Source: an uncultured Eubacteriales bacterium
GTDB taxonomy: Bacteria; Bacillota; Clostridia; Oscillospirales; Acutalibacteraceae
NCBI GenBank assembly: GCA_948762645.1
Contig: CAQBRY010000045.1
Span: 1-13,735, forward strand
DNA: 13,735 bases
Direction: 5' to 3'
Part shown: piece by piece, positions 1 through 4,824 of the stretch
How the letters are laid out: every line of letters starts with the position of its first letter
Position numbering within the stretch: the first letter of the stretch is position 1
Translations under genes and position numbers: made by a program
The notes under the pieces: generated by a model
Databases searched by the model: none
The model's input: the letters and a program-made list of their open reading frames with translations, nothing else
Told to the model about the DNA's origin: nothing

Positions 1-45
1 ACCAAGGAAGAAGAAAAGACCATTAATATAATAATGAATAGATAA
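1..45 (+). CDS. Possible C-terminal tail of an upstream gene (partial)
   Basis: The first 15 codons in frame 1 read open and lysine/glutamate-rich to a TAA at 43-45, ten bases before the next gene's ribosome binding site. That spacing suits the end of a preceding same-strand gene. The other two forward frames are also open for a short way (stops at 22-24 and 29-31), so the frame is not certain and no product can be named. Confidence 0.3.
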   Translation, partial: TKEEEKTINIIMNR

Positions 46-69
46 GTATAAAAAAAGGAGAATGAGATA

Positions 70-471
70 TTGAAGAAGAAAATTTTAGGTTTATTAGTAG
101 CAGGAGTTTTGACAGCAAGTACATTAACAGGATGTGGTACAGAGGCAGAAAGAGTTTCATATAATCTTTCACAGCAAGCAGACAATTTTAATGTTGTACG
201 CCAGCTTACAGTGATTAACTGTATTGAAGGTGATGTCTTATTTCAGATGACAGGTAAGATGTCTATTACTGCAGACACAGCGGACAATCAGCTTGAAATT
301 ATCGTAGAAGATGGTGGTACATATGTAAAGCATTTTGTTGGTTTGAGTGATAATGTGACTTATGTTGTCGAGGATTTGAATCTTGGAGCAAATGTGGTTT
401 CAAAGTACAAGTACACGCTGAACTTCAATCCTGATATGTGGATTCCTGTGAATGTAAAAACTATTGACTAA
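70..471 (+). CDS. Phage beta-sandwich-type lipoprotein
   Basis: This is a predicted secreted lipoprotein of 133 aa. It has a Lys-rich N-terminus (KKK, residues 2-4), a hydrophobic stretch at about 5-18 and a lipobox LTGC with the lipidated Cys at residue 22. The mature part has the alternating hydrophobic pattern of an all-beta domain, and reads like the small beta-sandwich lipoproteins found in phages of Firmicutes. The start is TTG, with GGAG at 57-60 nine bases upstream. It would sit on the outer face of the host membrane; superinfection exclusion is a known role for phage lipoproteins but is only an inference here. Composition is less AT-rich than its neighbours (24 G+C in the 60 bases 241-300, against 14 in 901-960), which suggests a separate origin as an accessory gene. 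Confidence 0.8.
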   Translation: MKKKILGLLVAGVLTASTLTGCGTEAERVSYNLSQQADNFNVVRQLTVINCIEGDVLFQMTGKMSITADTADNQLEIIVEDGGTYVKHFVGLSDNVTYVVEDLNLGANVVSKYKYTLNFNPDMWIPVNVKTID

Positions 472-505
472 ATGAAAAAATAAGAATTTCAACCGTTTAT
501 TACAT

Positions 506-547
506 CAATATATAGTATTTATCTATTTTATTTAATACTATATATTG
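506..547. terminator. 14-bp perfect inverted repeat between convergent genes
   Basis: CAATATATAGTATT (506-519) is repeated in reverse complement at 534-547 around a 14-base spacer. It lies between the stop of the plus-strand lipoprotein gene (471) and the stop of the minus-strand membrane gene (564), which is where a bidirectional terminator is expected. The stem is AT-rich with only two G-C pairs and has no clean T run, so it may be weak, or may be a protein-binding site instead. Confidence 0.45.
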
Positions 548-563
548 TATTTATTTCATTGAA

Positions 564-788
564 TTATTTGTTCTTTACAGTCACATTGAAGATAGACCTT
601 AGAATACAAATAATCAACCAAACACCAGTTGCAATACTCCACTTAAATGTCCAACCAAAACACATAGTAATCAATTTAATAATCCCACAGGTTACAATCC
701 AGCTTACACCATACAGTGCAGCTATAATTAAAATGACTACCAATGCAGTTGCTCCGCCTGTTGCAATTTTACTTTTCAAACTACTCAT
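564..788 (-). CDS. Small two-helix membrane protein, only minus-strand gene
   Basis: This 74-aa protein has a short polar N-terminus, a long hydrophobic stretch at about residues 12-44 that contains a conserved-looking WIVTCG segment, and a second hydrophobic stretch at about 50-66, followed by a basic end. It should span the membrane two or three times. The ATG (complement of 786-788) has an AAGGAG ribosome binding site nine bases away (complement of 798-803), which makes this the coding strand; the longer plus-strand frame over it lacks such a site. It resembles small membrane proteins of unknown function in clostridial phages. It is the only reverse gene here, convergent with the first lipoprotein and divergent from the next gene, so it needs its own promoter in or near 805-870; I could not identify a convincing one. 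Confidence 0.75.
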   Translation of the reverse strand: MSSLKSKIATGGATALVVILIIAALYGVSWIVTCGIIKLITMCFGWTFKWSIATGVWLIICILRSIFNVTVKNK

Positions 789-832
789 AAATATTTTCTC
801 CTTTTCAAATTCTTATTTTATTGATAAAAATG

Positions 833-838
833 AAAGGA
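833..838 (+). promoter_or_regulatory. Ribosome binding site supporting an ATA start
   Basis: AAAGGA lies six bases before ATA at 845. The alternative starts, TTG 821 and ATG 830, have no purine-rich site upstream; the sequence there is the complement of the divergent gene's own ribosome binding site. Confidence 0.5.
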
Positions 839-844
839 TATATA

Positions 845-1042
845 ATATTAAAAAAATTTTTATTATTGATATTAGTTATATTGCTTAATAATATAATTTT
901 AACAATACCATTTACTTTAGGATATATTTCAGCAACGAATGATATTAATTCAATTATAAGAATAATCCTTGAAGTAATAGTATTAATTCTTGTAGATGTT
1001 AAAAGTTATTTACAAAGGAAAGTTGTAAACTGGGATAAATAA
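845..1042 (+). CDS. Small hydrophobic membrane protein, probable ATA start
   Basis: Unrecognised 65-aa protein (from ATA 845). It opens MLKK, followed by a Leu/Ile-rich segment at about residues 5-22, then a second hydrophobic segment at about 35-53, and ends in a basic, Trp-containing tail. Two membrane passes are likely. The frame also offers ATG 830 (70 aa) and TTG 821 (73 aa), but only the ATA has a ribosome binding site at normal distance. Starting there also gives the charged-then-hydrophobic N-terminus expected of an inserted protein. It sits between the reverse-strand membrane gene and a lipoprotein gene, so an envelope role fits, but nothing more specific can be said. ATG 830 remains possible. 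Confidence 0.55.
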   Translation: MLKKFLLLILVILLNNIILTIPFTLGYISATNDINSIIRIILEVIVLILVDVKSYLQRKVVNWDK

Positions 1043-1063
1043 AAATTTGTTGAATTAATTTAT

Positions 1064-1071
1064 GAGGTGAT
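1064..1071 (+). promoter_or_regulatory. Extended Shine-Dalgarno supporting an ATT start
   Basis: GAGGTGAT matches the extended Gram-positive consensus and is followed by four bases and ATT at 1076 (eight bases from the end of GAGG). The GTG start that a standard caller would pick (1067) lies inside this site and has no ribosome binding site of its own. Confidence 0.6.
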
Positions 1072-1075
1072 AAAC

Positions 1076-1426
1076 ATTAAGAAAATTATAAGCATATTGT
1101 TAATGATATATATTTCATTTTTATTGATTGGTTGTACAAAACTTATAAGTACAAAATATAAAAATGTAGAAGTAAAAATTATAGATGAATATCATAGAAA
1201 TGCATATATAACACCAGTTTTTAATGGGAAAACTATTACAATGATAACACATCCTGCTATATATCGTATTACTGTTAAATATAATAATGTAGAATATGAT
1301 ATAAACGGTAGATATATATATGAAAAATATTATGATAAGGTTGGACAACTAACAGTAGGAATTTTAGAAATTCGTACTTATGATAATGGAACAATTAAAT
1401 ATATGATTGTAAATTTAAAAAATTAA
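1076..1426 (+). CDS. Phage lipoprotein, probable ATT start
   Basis: Predicted lipoprotein, 116 aa from ATT 1076 (119 aa from GTG 1067). From the ATT it has a textbook signal: MKK, a hydrophobic core at residues 4-18 and lipobox LIGC with the acceptor Cys at residue 20. The mature part is rich in Tyr, Val and Ile and alternates polar and apolar residues, suggesting a beta fold. Segments such as DEYHRN and THPA...Y.ITV resemble small lipoproteins of clostridial phages whose function is unknown. It would be anchored to the outer face of the host membrane. With the gene at 70 it makes two lipoproteins in 1.4 kb, beside two membrane proteins, so this block appears to act at the cell envelope. It is very AT-rich, unlike the first lipoprotein. 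Confidence 0.7.
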   Translation: MKKIISILLMIYISFLLIGCTKLISTKYKNVEVKIIDEYHRNAYITPVFNGKTITMITHPAIYRITVKYNNVEYDINGRYIYEKYYDKVGQLTVGILEIRTYDNGTIKYMIVNLKN

Positions 1427-1443
1427 AATGAGGGATAAAAAAA

Positions 1444-1908
1444 ATGAAAATAAAATATGATGACATATTTCATGTTACAGCAGAAATGCCAGAAATAATG
1501 TTTCATATGCAAACAAATAATGTTAATGATTTAAAAAAAGCATTTATTTCTAATATTTCAGAAGCATTTGATGAAGCAGCATGTAATTATGAATTAAATT
1601 CACATAAATACTCAACATATGCTAGTATTAAAGAAAAACAAGCGGCAAGAAATGAAGGTAGAAAAGGTGGAAATGAGAATTCCATGATAAGTGCAAAAGA
1701 AGCAAAGCAATGGGCGGATCGTTGTACTAACAAAGAATTGGATGAAATCGACAGGATGATTTCCGATGCGGCCCAGGAAGGAAAGTATTCGGTTTATGAA
1801 GAAGGGAATCTTCAGGAATCAACAAAGCGGGAATTGGAAAGGCTGGGGTATAAAGTCGAAGCAGGAAGCCAGTTTAATGATTTGTATTTTGTGGTTAGTT
1901 GGGGATGA
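1444..1908 (+). CDS. Phage hypothetical protein, mosaic of two halves
   Basis: 154 aa, ATG start with a GAGGG site about nine bases upstream. Residues 1-79 are AT-rich coding sequence with no recognised domain. Residues 80-154, beginning at a second Met (MISAKEA), form a unit of about 75 aa: a helical part with KELDEIDRMI, then a Tyr-rich part and an ending with GYKVEAGSQ and a VVSW strand. This reads like a stand-alone small phage protein family of unknown function, with a helix plus beta hairpin. Base composition changes sharply at the join: 10 G+C in 1501-1560, against 54 G+C in 1741-1860 (17% against 45%). The second half uses codons such as CGG, GCG and CTG that its neighbours avoid. I infer a fusion or recombination junction near 1650-1690, with the 3' part from a higher-GC source. 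Confidence 0.7.
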   Translation: MKIKYDDIFHVTAEMPEIMFHMQTNNVNDLKKAFISNISEAFDEAACNYELNSHKYSTYASIKEKQAARNEGRKGGNENSMISAKEAKQWADRCTNKELDEIDRMISDAAQEGKYSVYEEGNLQESTKRELERLGYKVEAGSQFNDLYFVVSWG

Positions 1909-1932
1909 ATTAAATTTTGGAGGTAGTAATAC

Positions 1933-2115
1933 ATGAAATTTAAAACAAGCAAAAAGATTGATAAATGGGTAGAAAATCACAGAAAACAAGGTTGTGTATC
2001 CCATGCAACAGCAGGTGAACAGTTTGTGTATGATTTTTTACCGAGTGGAATTGTTACGGTGATAACAGTTAAATGTTTAATTTGTGGTAAAGAATTAACT
2101 GACTATGTAGATTAA
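1933..2115 (+). CDS. Small phage protein with possible zinc site
   Basis: 60 aa, ATG start behind GGAGGT about eight bases upstream. The N-terminal KKIDKWVENH is helical in character, followed by a glycine-containing middle and a beta-rich C-terminal half. Potential metal ligands are C21 and H24 (CVSH) and C48 and C51 (CLIC), giving a C-x2-H ... C-x2-C spacing typical of a small zinc ribbon; metal binding is inferred from this alone. It resembles short hypothetical proteins common in phages of clostridia. It sits in a run of small genes with short gaps, so it is probably co-transcribed with them. Function unknown. Confidence 0.7.
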   Translation: MKFKTSKKIDKWVENHRKQGCVSHATAGEQFVYDFLPSGIVTVITVKCLICGKELTDYVD

Positions 2116-2129
2116 AAAAGAGGGTAGTT

Positions 2130-2486
2130 TTGGATAAAAAACATATAAAATATACTATCATACATAAAAAAGCTTTTTTAATAATAGAGAAAAAACTTTT
2201 AGGAAAAAATACTATTAGAGGATATTTACATGATTTAGATAAAATTATTTTATATATATTTTTTGATTATAAAACAGTACATAATTTTCATAGAAAATAT
2301 TCTAAACATCATTCTTTAAAAGCAAAAACAAAAAATGATTATATTCAAATGGTTATTGATTGGGAATGTGCTAGATATACAAAACCAGACAAGCCATTAA
2401 ATGCAAAAGAAACATTGTATAAATTTTATCCTGAACTTGAAGATAAAATAATGCCAATTTTAAAAGAATTTAATTTATATCAATAA
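2130..2486 (+). CDS. HD-like, DUF5662-type phage protein
   Basis: 118 aa, TTG start with GAGGG about nine bases upstream. The notable features are a His-Asp pair in YLHDLDK (residues 32-38), a second histidine-rich motif FHRKYSKHH (about residues 53-61), and WECARYTKP with a PLNA segment further on. Histidines and aspartates arranged this way are typical of the HD-like DUF5662 proteins often found in phages, which are thought to coordinate metal and may be phosphohydrolases. No activity is established for this protein. It is strongly basic in its first half. It belongs to the small-gene run before the replication operon. Family placement is by motif memory only. Confidence 0.65.
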   Translation: MDKKHIKYTIIHKKAFLIIEKKLLGKNTIRGYLHDLDKIILYIFFDYKTVHNFHRKYSKHHSLKAKTKNDYIQMVIDWECARYTKPDKPLNAKETLYKFYPELEDKIMPILKEFNLYQ

Positions 2487-2526
2487 ACATAATAAAAATT
2501 ATTTAATATAAGAGGAGAATGTTATT

Positions 2527-2634
2527 GTGGGACTAACATGTAAATCAATTGGGAAAATGAGAAGTCTTATAAGAAAAGTAAATAATGAATTGTTAAAGGA
2601 AAAACAATTAAACAAACAGAAAAAAGAAAGATAA
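2527..2634 (+). CDS. Very small basic protein
   Basis: 35-aa frame from GTG 2527 to TAA 2632-2634, with a good AGAGGAG site at 2511-2517 ending nine bases before the start. The product is strongly basic and Lys-rich towards the end and has no recognised motif. It occupies the gap between two real genes and has a proper ribosome binding site, which argues that it is translated. Function unknown; an unstructured nucleic-acid-binding peptide is one possibility but is a guess. Confidence 0.5.
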   Translation: MGLTCKSIGKMRSLIRKVNNELLKEKQLNKQKKER

Positions 2635-2667
2635 ACAAAATGAAAATAAAGATAAGGAAAAATAATC

Positions 2668-2850
2668 ATGTTATCTATACCACAAAATTGTGATAGTTGT
2701 AATAAATCATTTGTATGTAAATTTAAAGAAGATATTTCTAAAGAAAAAGAAAAAATTATTAATAATATGCAAAATACAACATTACCATTAACTATTGAAA
2801 TAACTTGCCAGCAATATGATTCCAGAATTCCGAGTCTTACAAGAAAATAA
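2668..2850 (+). CDS. Small cysteine-containing phage protein, possible zinc binder
   Basis: 60 aa, ATG with AAGGAA about ten bases upstream. C9 and C12 (CDSC) are followed by C17 (VCK) and, after a Lys/Glu-rich helix at about 19-33, by C47 (ITCQ) in a beta-type segment. Four cysteines with this spacing suggest a single zinc site. The layout, with CxxC near the start, then a helix, then I-x-C plus Tyr, resembles short hypothetical proteins seen in phages of Firmicutes. Function unknown. Confidence 0.7.
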   Translation: MLSIPQNCDSCNKSFVCKFKEDISKEKEKIINNMQNTTLPLTIEITCQQYDSRIPSLTRK

Positions 2851-2871
2851 TAAATTAAGAAGGTTAATACA

Positions 2872-3099
2872 ATGAAGAAAAATTCAAAAAAAGATTTTGT
2901 TCAACAAAATGAATTATATAATTTATATAATACTTTAGAAACGATACATATATTAAATTTTCCATATTTACGTTTCGGTCAATTTATATTAAATTTTGAA
3001 AAGTATGTAAGAAATAATAAAAATGAAGATTTATTTTATGTGGATAATAATAAATTAATTGATTATTTAAAAGATTATAAAACTGAAAACTTAAATTAA
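2872..3099 (+). CDS. Small phage hypothetical protein
   Basis: 75 aa, ATG start with AAGAAGG about eight bases upstream. The sequence is mostly helical in character. A central hydrophobic and aromatic stretch FPYLRFGQFILNF (about residues 28-40) and a later DLFYVDNNKLIDYL segment resemble a small phage family of unknown function. There is no membrane segment or catalytic motif. It is the last gene before the 240-bp non-coding region, so it probably ends the small-gene transcription unit; no terminator is obvious immediately after its stop. Confidence 0.65.
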   Translation: MKKNSKKDFVQQNELYNLYNTLETIHILNFPYLRFGQFILNFEKYVRNNKNEDLFYVDNNKLIDYLKDYKTENLN

Positions 3100-3196
3100 A
3101 ATTAAAAAAATAGTAACTATAAAAAAACAAATCAAATTCAAATCATATAATTCATTTTAAAAATCCATATAAAAAATAATTGAATAAAACATTTGT

Positions 3197-3298
3197 AGGG
3201 TGTAAAACACAGCCACCCTTGGGTTAAAATCGCCCTAAAATAGCTGTTTTTATATAAATAATTTATATAGATTTAATTTCTGTGTTCCAGTCTATATA
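3197..3298 (+). ncRNA. Structured RNA candidate with complementary hairpin loops
   Basis: Hairpin A pairs AGGGTG (3197-3202) with CACCCT (3214-3219) around an 11-nt loop. Hairpin C pairs TATATAGA (3264-3271) with TCTATATA (3291-3298) around a 19-nt loop. Loop A contains AACACAG (3206-3212) and loop C contains its exact complement CTGTGTT (3280-3286), so the loops could pair over 7 bp as a kissing interaction. Competing pairs exist: AGGGTG with CGCCCT (3231-3236, one G-U), ACAGC (3209-3213) with GCTGT (3243-3247) followed by five T (3247-3251), and ACAGCC (3209-3214) with GGCTGT (3299-3304). It could be a leader switch, an attenuator or a stand-alone RNA. I do not recognise a known class. Confidence 0.45.
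3251..3269. repeat. 19-bp AT-rich palindrome
   Basis: TATATAAAT (3251-3259) is followed by one base and its reverse complement ATTTATATA (3261-3269). At the DNA level this is a plausible operator half-site pair or an easily melted element. At the RNA level its right arm overlaps the 5' arm of hairpin C, so the two structures exclude each other. AT richness makes chance occurrence fairly likely. Confidence 0.35.
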
Positions 3299-3339
3299 GG
3301 CTGTTAATTATAAAAAAAATATGGAGGTAATTTGATTTT

Positions 3340-3498
3340 ATGCAAACTAAAACTATTACAAAAAATGTACCAACACAAGTCCATACAAGAAAATTGGATA
3401 GAATGGTAGCTAGAGAAAATATGAAAAAATTAGGAATTGTACATATTAATAAAAATAATTTCTTTGCAAATAATTGGAGAAATTATATTACAATTTGA
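3340..3498 (+). CDS. Small basic phage protein
   Basis: 52 aa, ATG start with GGAGGT (3323-3328) 11 bases upstream, ending at TGA 3496-3498. The central segment VHTRKLDRMVA and the ending with INKNNFF and NNWRNYI resemble a short protein family seen repeatedly in phages of clostridia, where the pattern is HTRKLDRMVA...NMK...INK...S.FS..WR.Y. Function unknown; the protein is basic and could bind nucleic acid. It is the first gene downstream of the RNA-structure candidate and the likely first gene of the replication transcript, so it would be the one directly affected by any leader control. A TTG at 3332 in another frame is too close to the ribosome binding site and gives only 25 codons. Confidence 0.7.
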   Translation: MQTKTITKNVPTQVHTRKLDRMVARENMKKLGIVHINKNNFFANNWRNYITI

Positions 3499-3556
3499 AA
3501 ATTATTAAATATTAATATTTTAATTAATTTAATGTACTAGGAGGAAATTTTATTTA

Positions 3557-4735
3557 ATGGTAAAAAAAGAAAAGAAAGTATTAGAAAAGAAAAATTGGAC
3601 AAATTCATTTATGCTTATCGGCGAAGCAAAAATTAATGAATATACTTTTAAGACTGATGAAAAATCAGAAAAATCAGATTGGATTTATAACAGTCTTAAT
3701 CTTGGAATATATTGTGGAGAAACGTGTGGAACCGTATATGCAGAATTGATGGGTGGATATGGTGCAGAAAGAGATAATGTAGTCTATGTTCATGGAAAAG
3801 ATGAAAATGGTAAAGATGATTTTGATAATAAATTTACTATTGATTGGGATGATAGATTTGATAACGATATTCTTGAATCTGTTGGAGATTTATGTTTTTT
3901 AACTGTTGGACTTGAACGTGATAAAAATAAAAAGGTTTATTATAAAAAATTTTTAACTCCTTATGATGCTATTGCTTATATCAAAGATAATTTAAAGGAA
4001 GATATGATTGTAAATGTTAAAGGTAATTTAAGATATTCTACATATAACGATGTTACCCAAGTTAAAAAGGAAATTAATAGTATCGTACTTTCTAAAATTG
4101 ATGATAGTAGTAAATATTGTGCAAAATTTACTCAAACAATGTTACTTACTAAAGATAGTGTAGGCAAAGCAGATAAAAATACTGGAATTCTTCCAATTTA
4201 TGCAAAAGTGCTTGATTATATTAGAGAATATAAAGGTAAAGAAGTAAAAACTAATATTCCATATGATAAAGCATTTGAATATGAATTAGATCTTTCTAAA
4301 CCTGAAATTTCTCAAAAAGTAGTAGAAAAAGTATTTAAAGTATTAAAAGGTGTAACAGAAGTAACATTTGAAGGAGATTTAATTGAAGGTGGTGCAGTTG
4401 TAACTGCAACAGAAGATGATATTCCTAACGATATCAAAACTCTTATTGAAATCGGTGTTTATACTCTTGAAGAAGCTTTAACTAAATGTAGTGTAAATTC
4501 TGGCAGAGAAAAAAGAATGGTAATTAGAAAACCTAATATTAAAATTGTTGAAGATAAAGAAGGTAATAAGACTCCTATTATTCAAAAATTTGATAAAAAA
4601 TACGAAGAAGAAGATTTAATTCTTGATTTTATGATTAATGTTGATAATGATGAAACATCTGAAGAAACAGAAAACTCAGATAATAATGAAGAACTTCCTA
4701 ATACTAATGATACTTCTTGGTTAGATAAATTATAA
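3557..4735 (+). CDS. SSB-like ssDNA-binding protein with acidic tail
   Basis: 392 aa, ATG behind AGGAGG about 13 bases upstream. The N-terminal half (about residues 15-185) has segments SDWIYNSLNLGIYCGE, TVYAELMGGYG and MIVNVKGNLRYSTYN that read as OB-fold strands and match a phage family annotated as single-stranded-DNA-binding or hypothetical. The middle (about 190-350) is a mixed alpha/beta domain I cannot name. The last 40 residues are Asp/Glu/Asn-rich and end in SWLDKL, like the acidic tails by which SSB proteins recruit partners. Its place directly before a RecA-like annealase supports a role as the phage's ssDNA coat protein, loading recombination and replication enzymes. The OB fold is inferred, not proven. 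The same final motif occurs on the nuclease at 9109. Confidence 0.65.
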   Translation: MVKKEKKVLEKKNWTNSFMLIGEAKINEYTFKTDEKSEKSDWIYNSLNLGIYCGETCGTVYAELMGGYGAERDNVVYVHGKDENGKDDFDNKFTIDWDDRFDNDILESVGDLCFLTVGLERDKNKKVYYKKFLTPYDAIAYIKDNLKEDMIVNVKGNLRYSTYNDVTQVKKEINSIVLSKIDDSSKYCAKFTQTMLLTKDSVGKADKNTGILPIYAKVLDYIREYKGKEVKTNIPYDKAFEYELDLSKPEISQKVVEKVFKVLKGVTEVTFEGDLIEGGAVVTATEDDIPNDIKTLIEIGVYTLEEALTKCSVNSGREKRMVIRKPNIKIVEDKEGNKTPIIQKFDKKYEEEDLILDFMINVDNDETSEETENSDNNEELPNTNDTSWLDKL

Positions 4736-4767
4736 ATAAAAAATATTAAATTATAAATAAAAAATAT
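4727..4767 (+). repeat. Tandem 21-bp duplication across a stop codon
   Basis: Bases 4727-4746 are repeated exactly at 4748-4767 (period 21). The first copy contains the last two codons and the TAA of the SSB-like gene, so a second in-register 'KL-stop' lies untranslated just after it. This looks like a recent slippage or unequal-crossover duplication in AT-rich DNA. Confidence 0.6.
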
Positions 4768-4770
4768 ATT

Positions 4771-4792
4771 GAGGTTGCTAAAACGCAACCTC
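4771..4792 (+). terminator. GC-rich hairpin between SSB-like and RecA-like genes
   Basis: GAGGTTGC (4771-4778) pairs perfectly with GCAACCTC (4785-4792) across a 6-base loop. It is the strongest hairpin inside the replication operon and lies in the 89-base gap after the SSB-like gene. The following sequence is only TTAAAATA, not a real T run, so it is more likely a partial terminator or a stabiliser of the upstream mRNA 3' end, which would let the SSB-like protein be made in excess over downstream products. Confidence 0.55.
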
Positions 4793-4824
4793 TTAAAATA
4801 AAAAAATAAAGGAGAAATAAATAA

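Larger units (their letters stand above)
3100..3339. other. Intergenic region before the replication operon; candidate control or origin region
   Basis: This is the longest stretch without a gene. Its first 90 bases are extremely AT-rich, with A runs, and include a TATAAT at 3146-3151 without a convincing -35 at 16-18 bases. The rest carries the RNA-structure candidate, a 19-bp AT palindrome and the ribosome binding site of the next gene (GGAGGT, 3323-3328). AT-rich DNA with inverted repeats just before a replication operon is also where an origin could sit, but I see no repeated iterons. Confidence 0.5.

Noticed and set aside
559..888. Plus-strand frame of 109 codons over the minus-strand membrane gene
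   Set aside because: It has no ribosome binding site and is Ile/Asn-rich low-complexity sequence. The opposite strand has an ATG with AAGGAG at correct spacing and a coherent membrane protein.
1067..1078. GTG 1067 as start of the second lipoprotein
   Set aside because: The GTG is part of the GAGGTGAT ribosome binding site itself and has nothing suitable upstream; ATT 1076 is correctly spaced. The protein differs by only three residues either way.
3197..3251. Type III toxin-antitoxin RNA or CRISPR repeat
   Set aside because: There are no tandem RNA repeats, the following gene is a 52-aa basic phage protein unlike ToxN-type toxins, and no repeat-spacer pattern occurs anywhere in the window.
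3264..3304. tRNA or tRNA-like fold, suggested by GTTCCAG
   Set aside because: No cloverleaf can be drawn: there is no matching acceptor stem, D arm or anticodon arm around it.
3332..3409. 25-codon frame from TTG 3332
   Set aside because: It starts only three bases after GGAGGT, is short, and overlaps the better-placed 52-aa gene in another frame.
3507..3520. 14-bp palindrome AAATATTAATATTT before the SSB-like gene
   Set aside because: It is composed only of A and T in a very AT-rich spacer and a near copy occurs at 7982; chance is a sufficient explanation.
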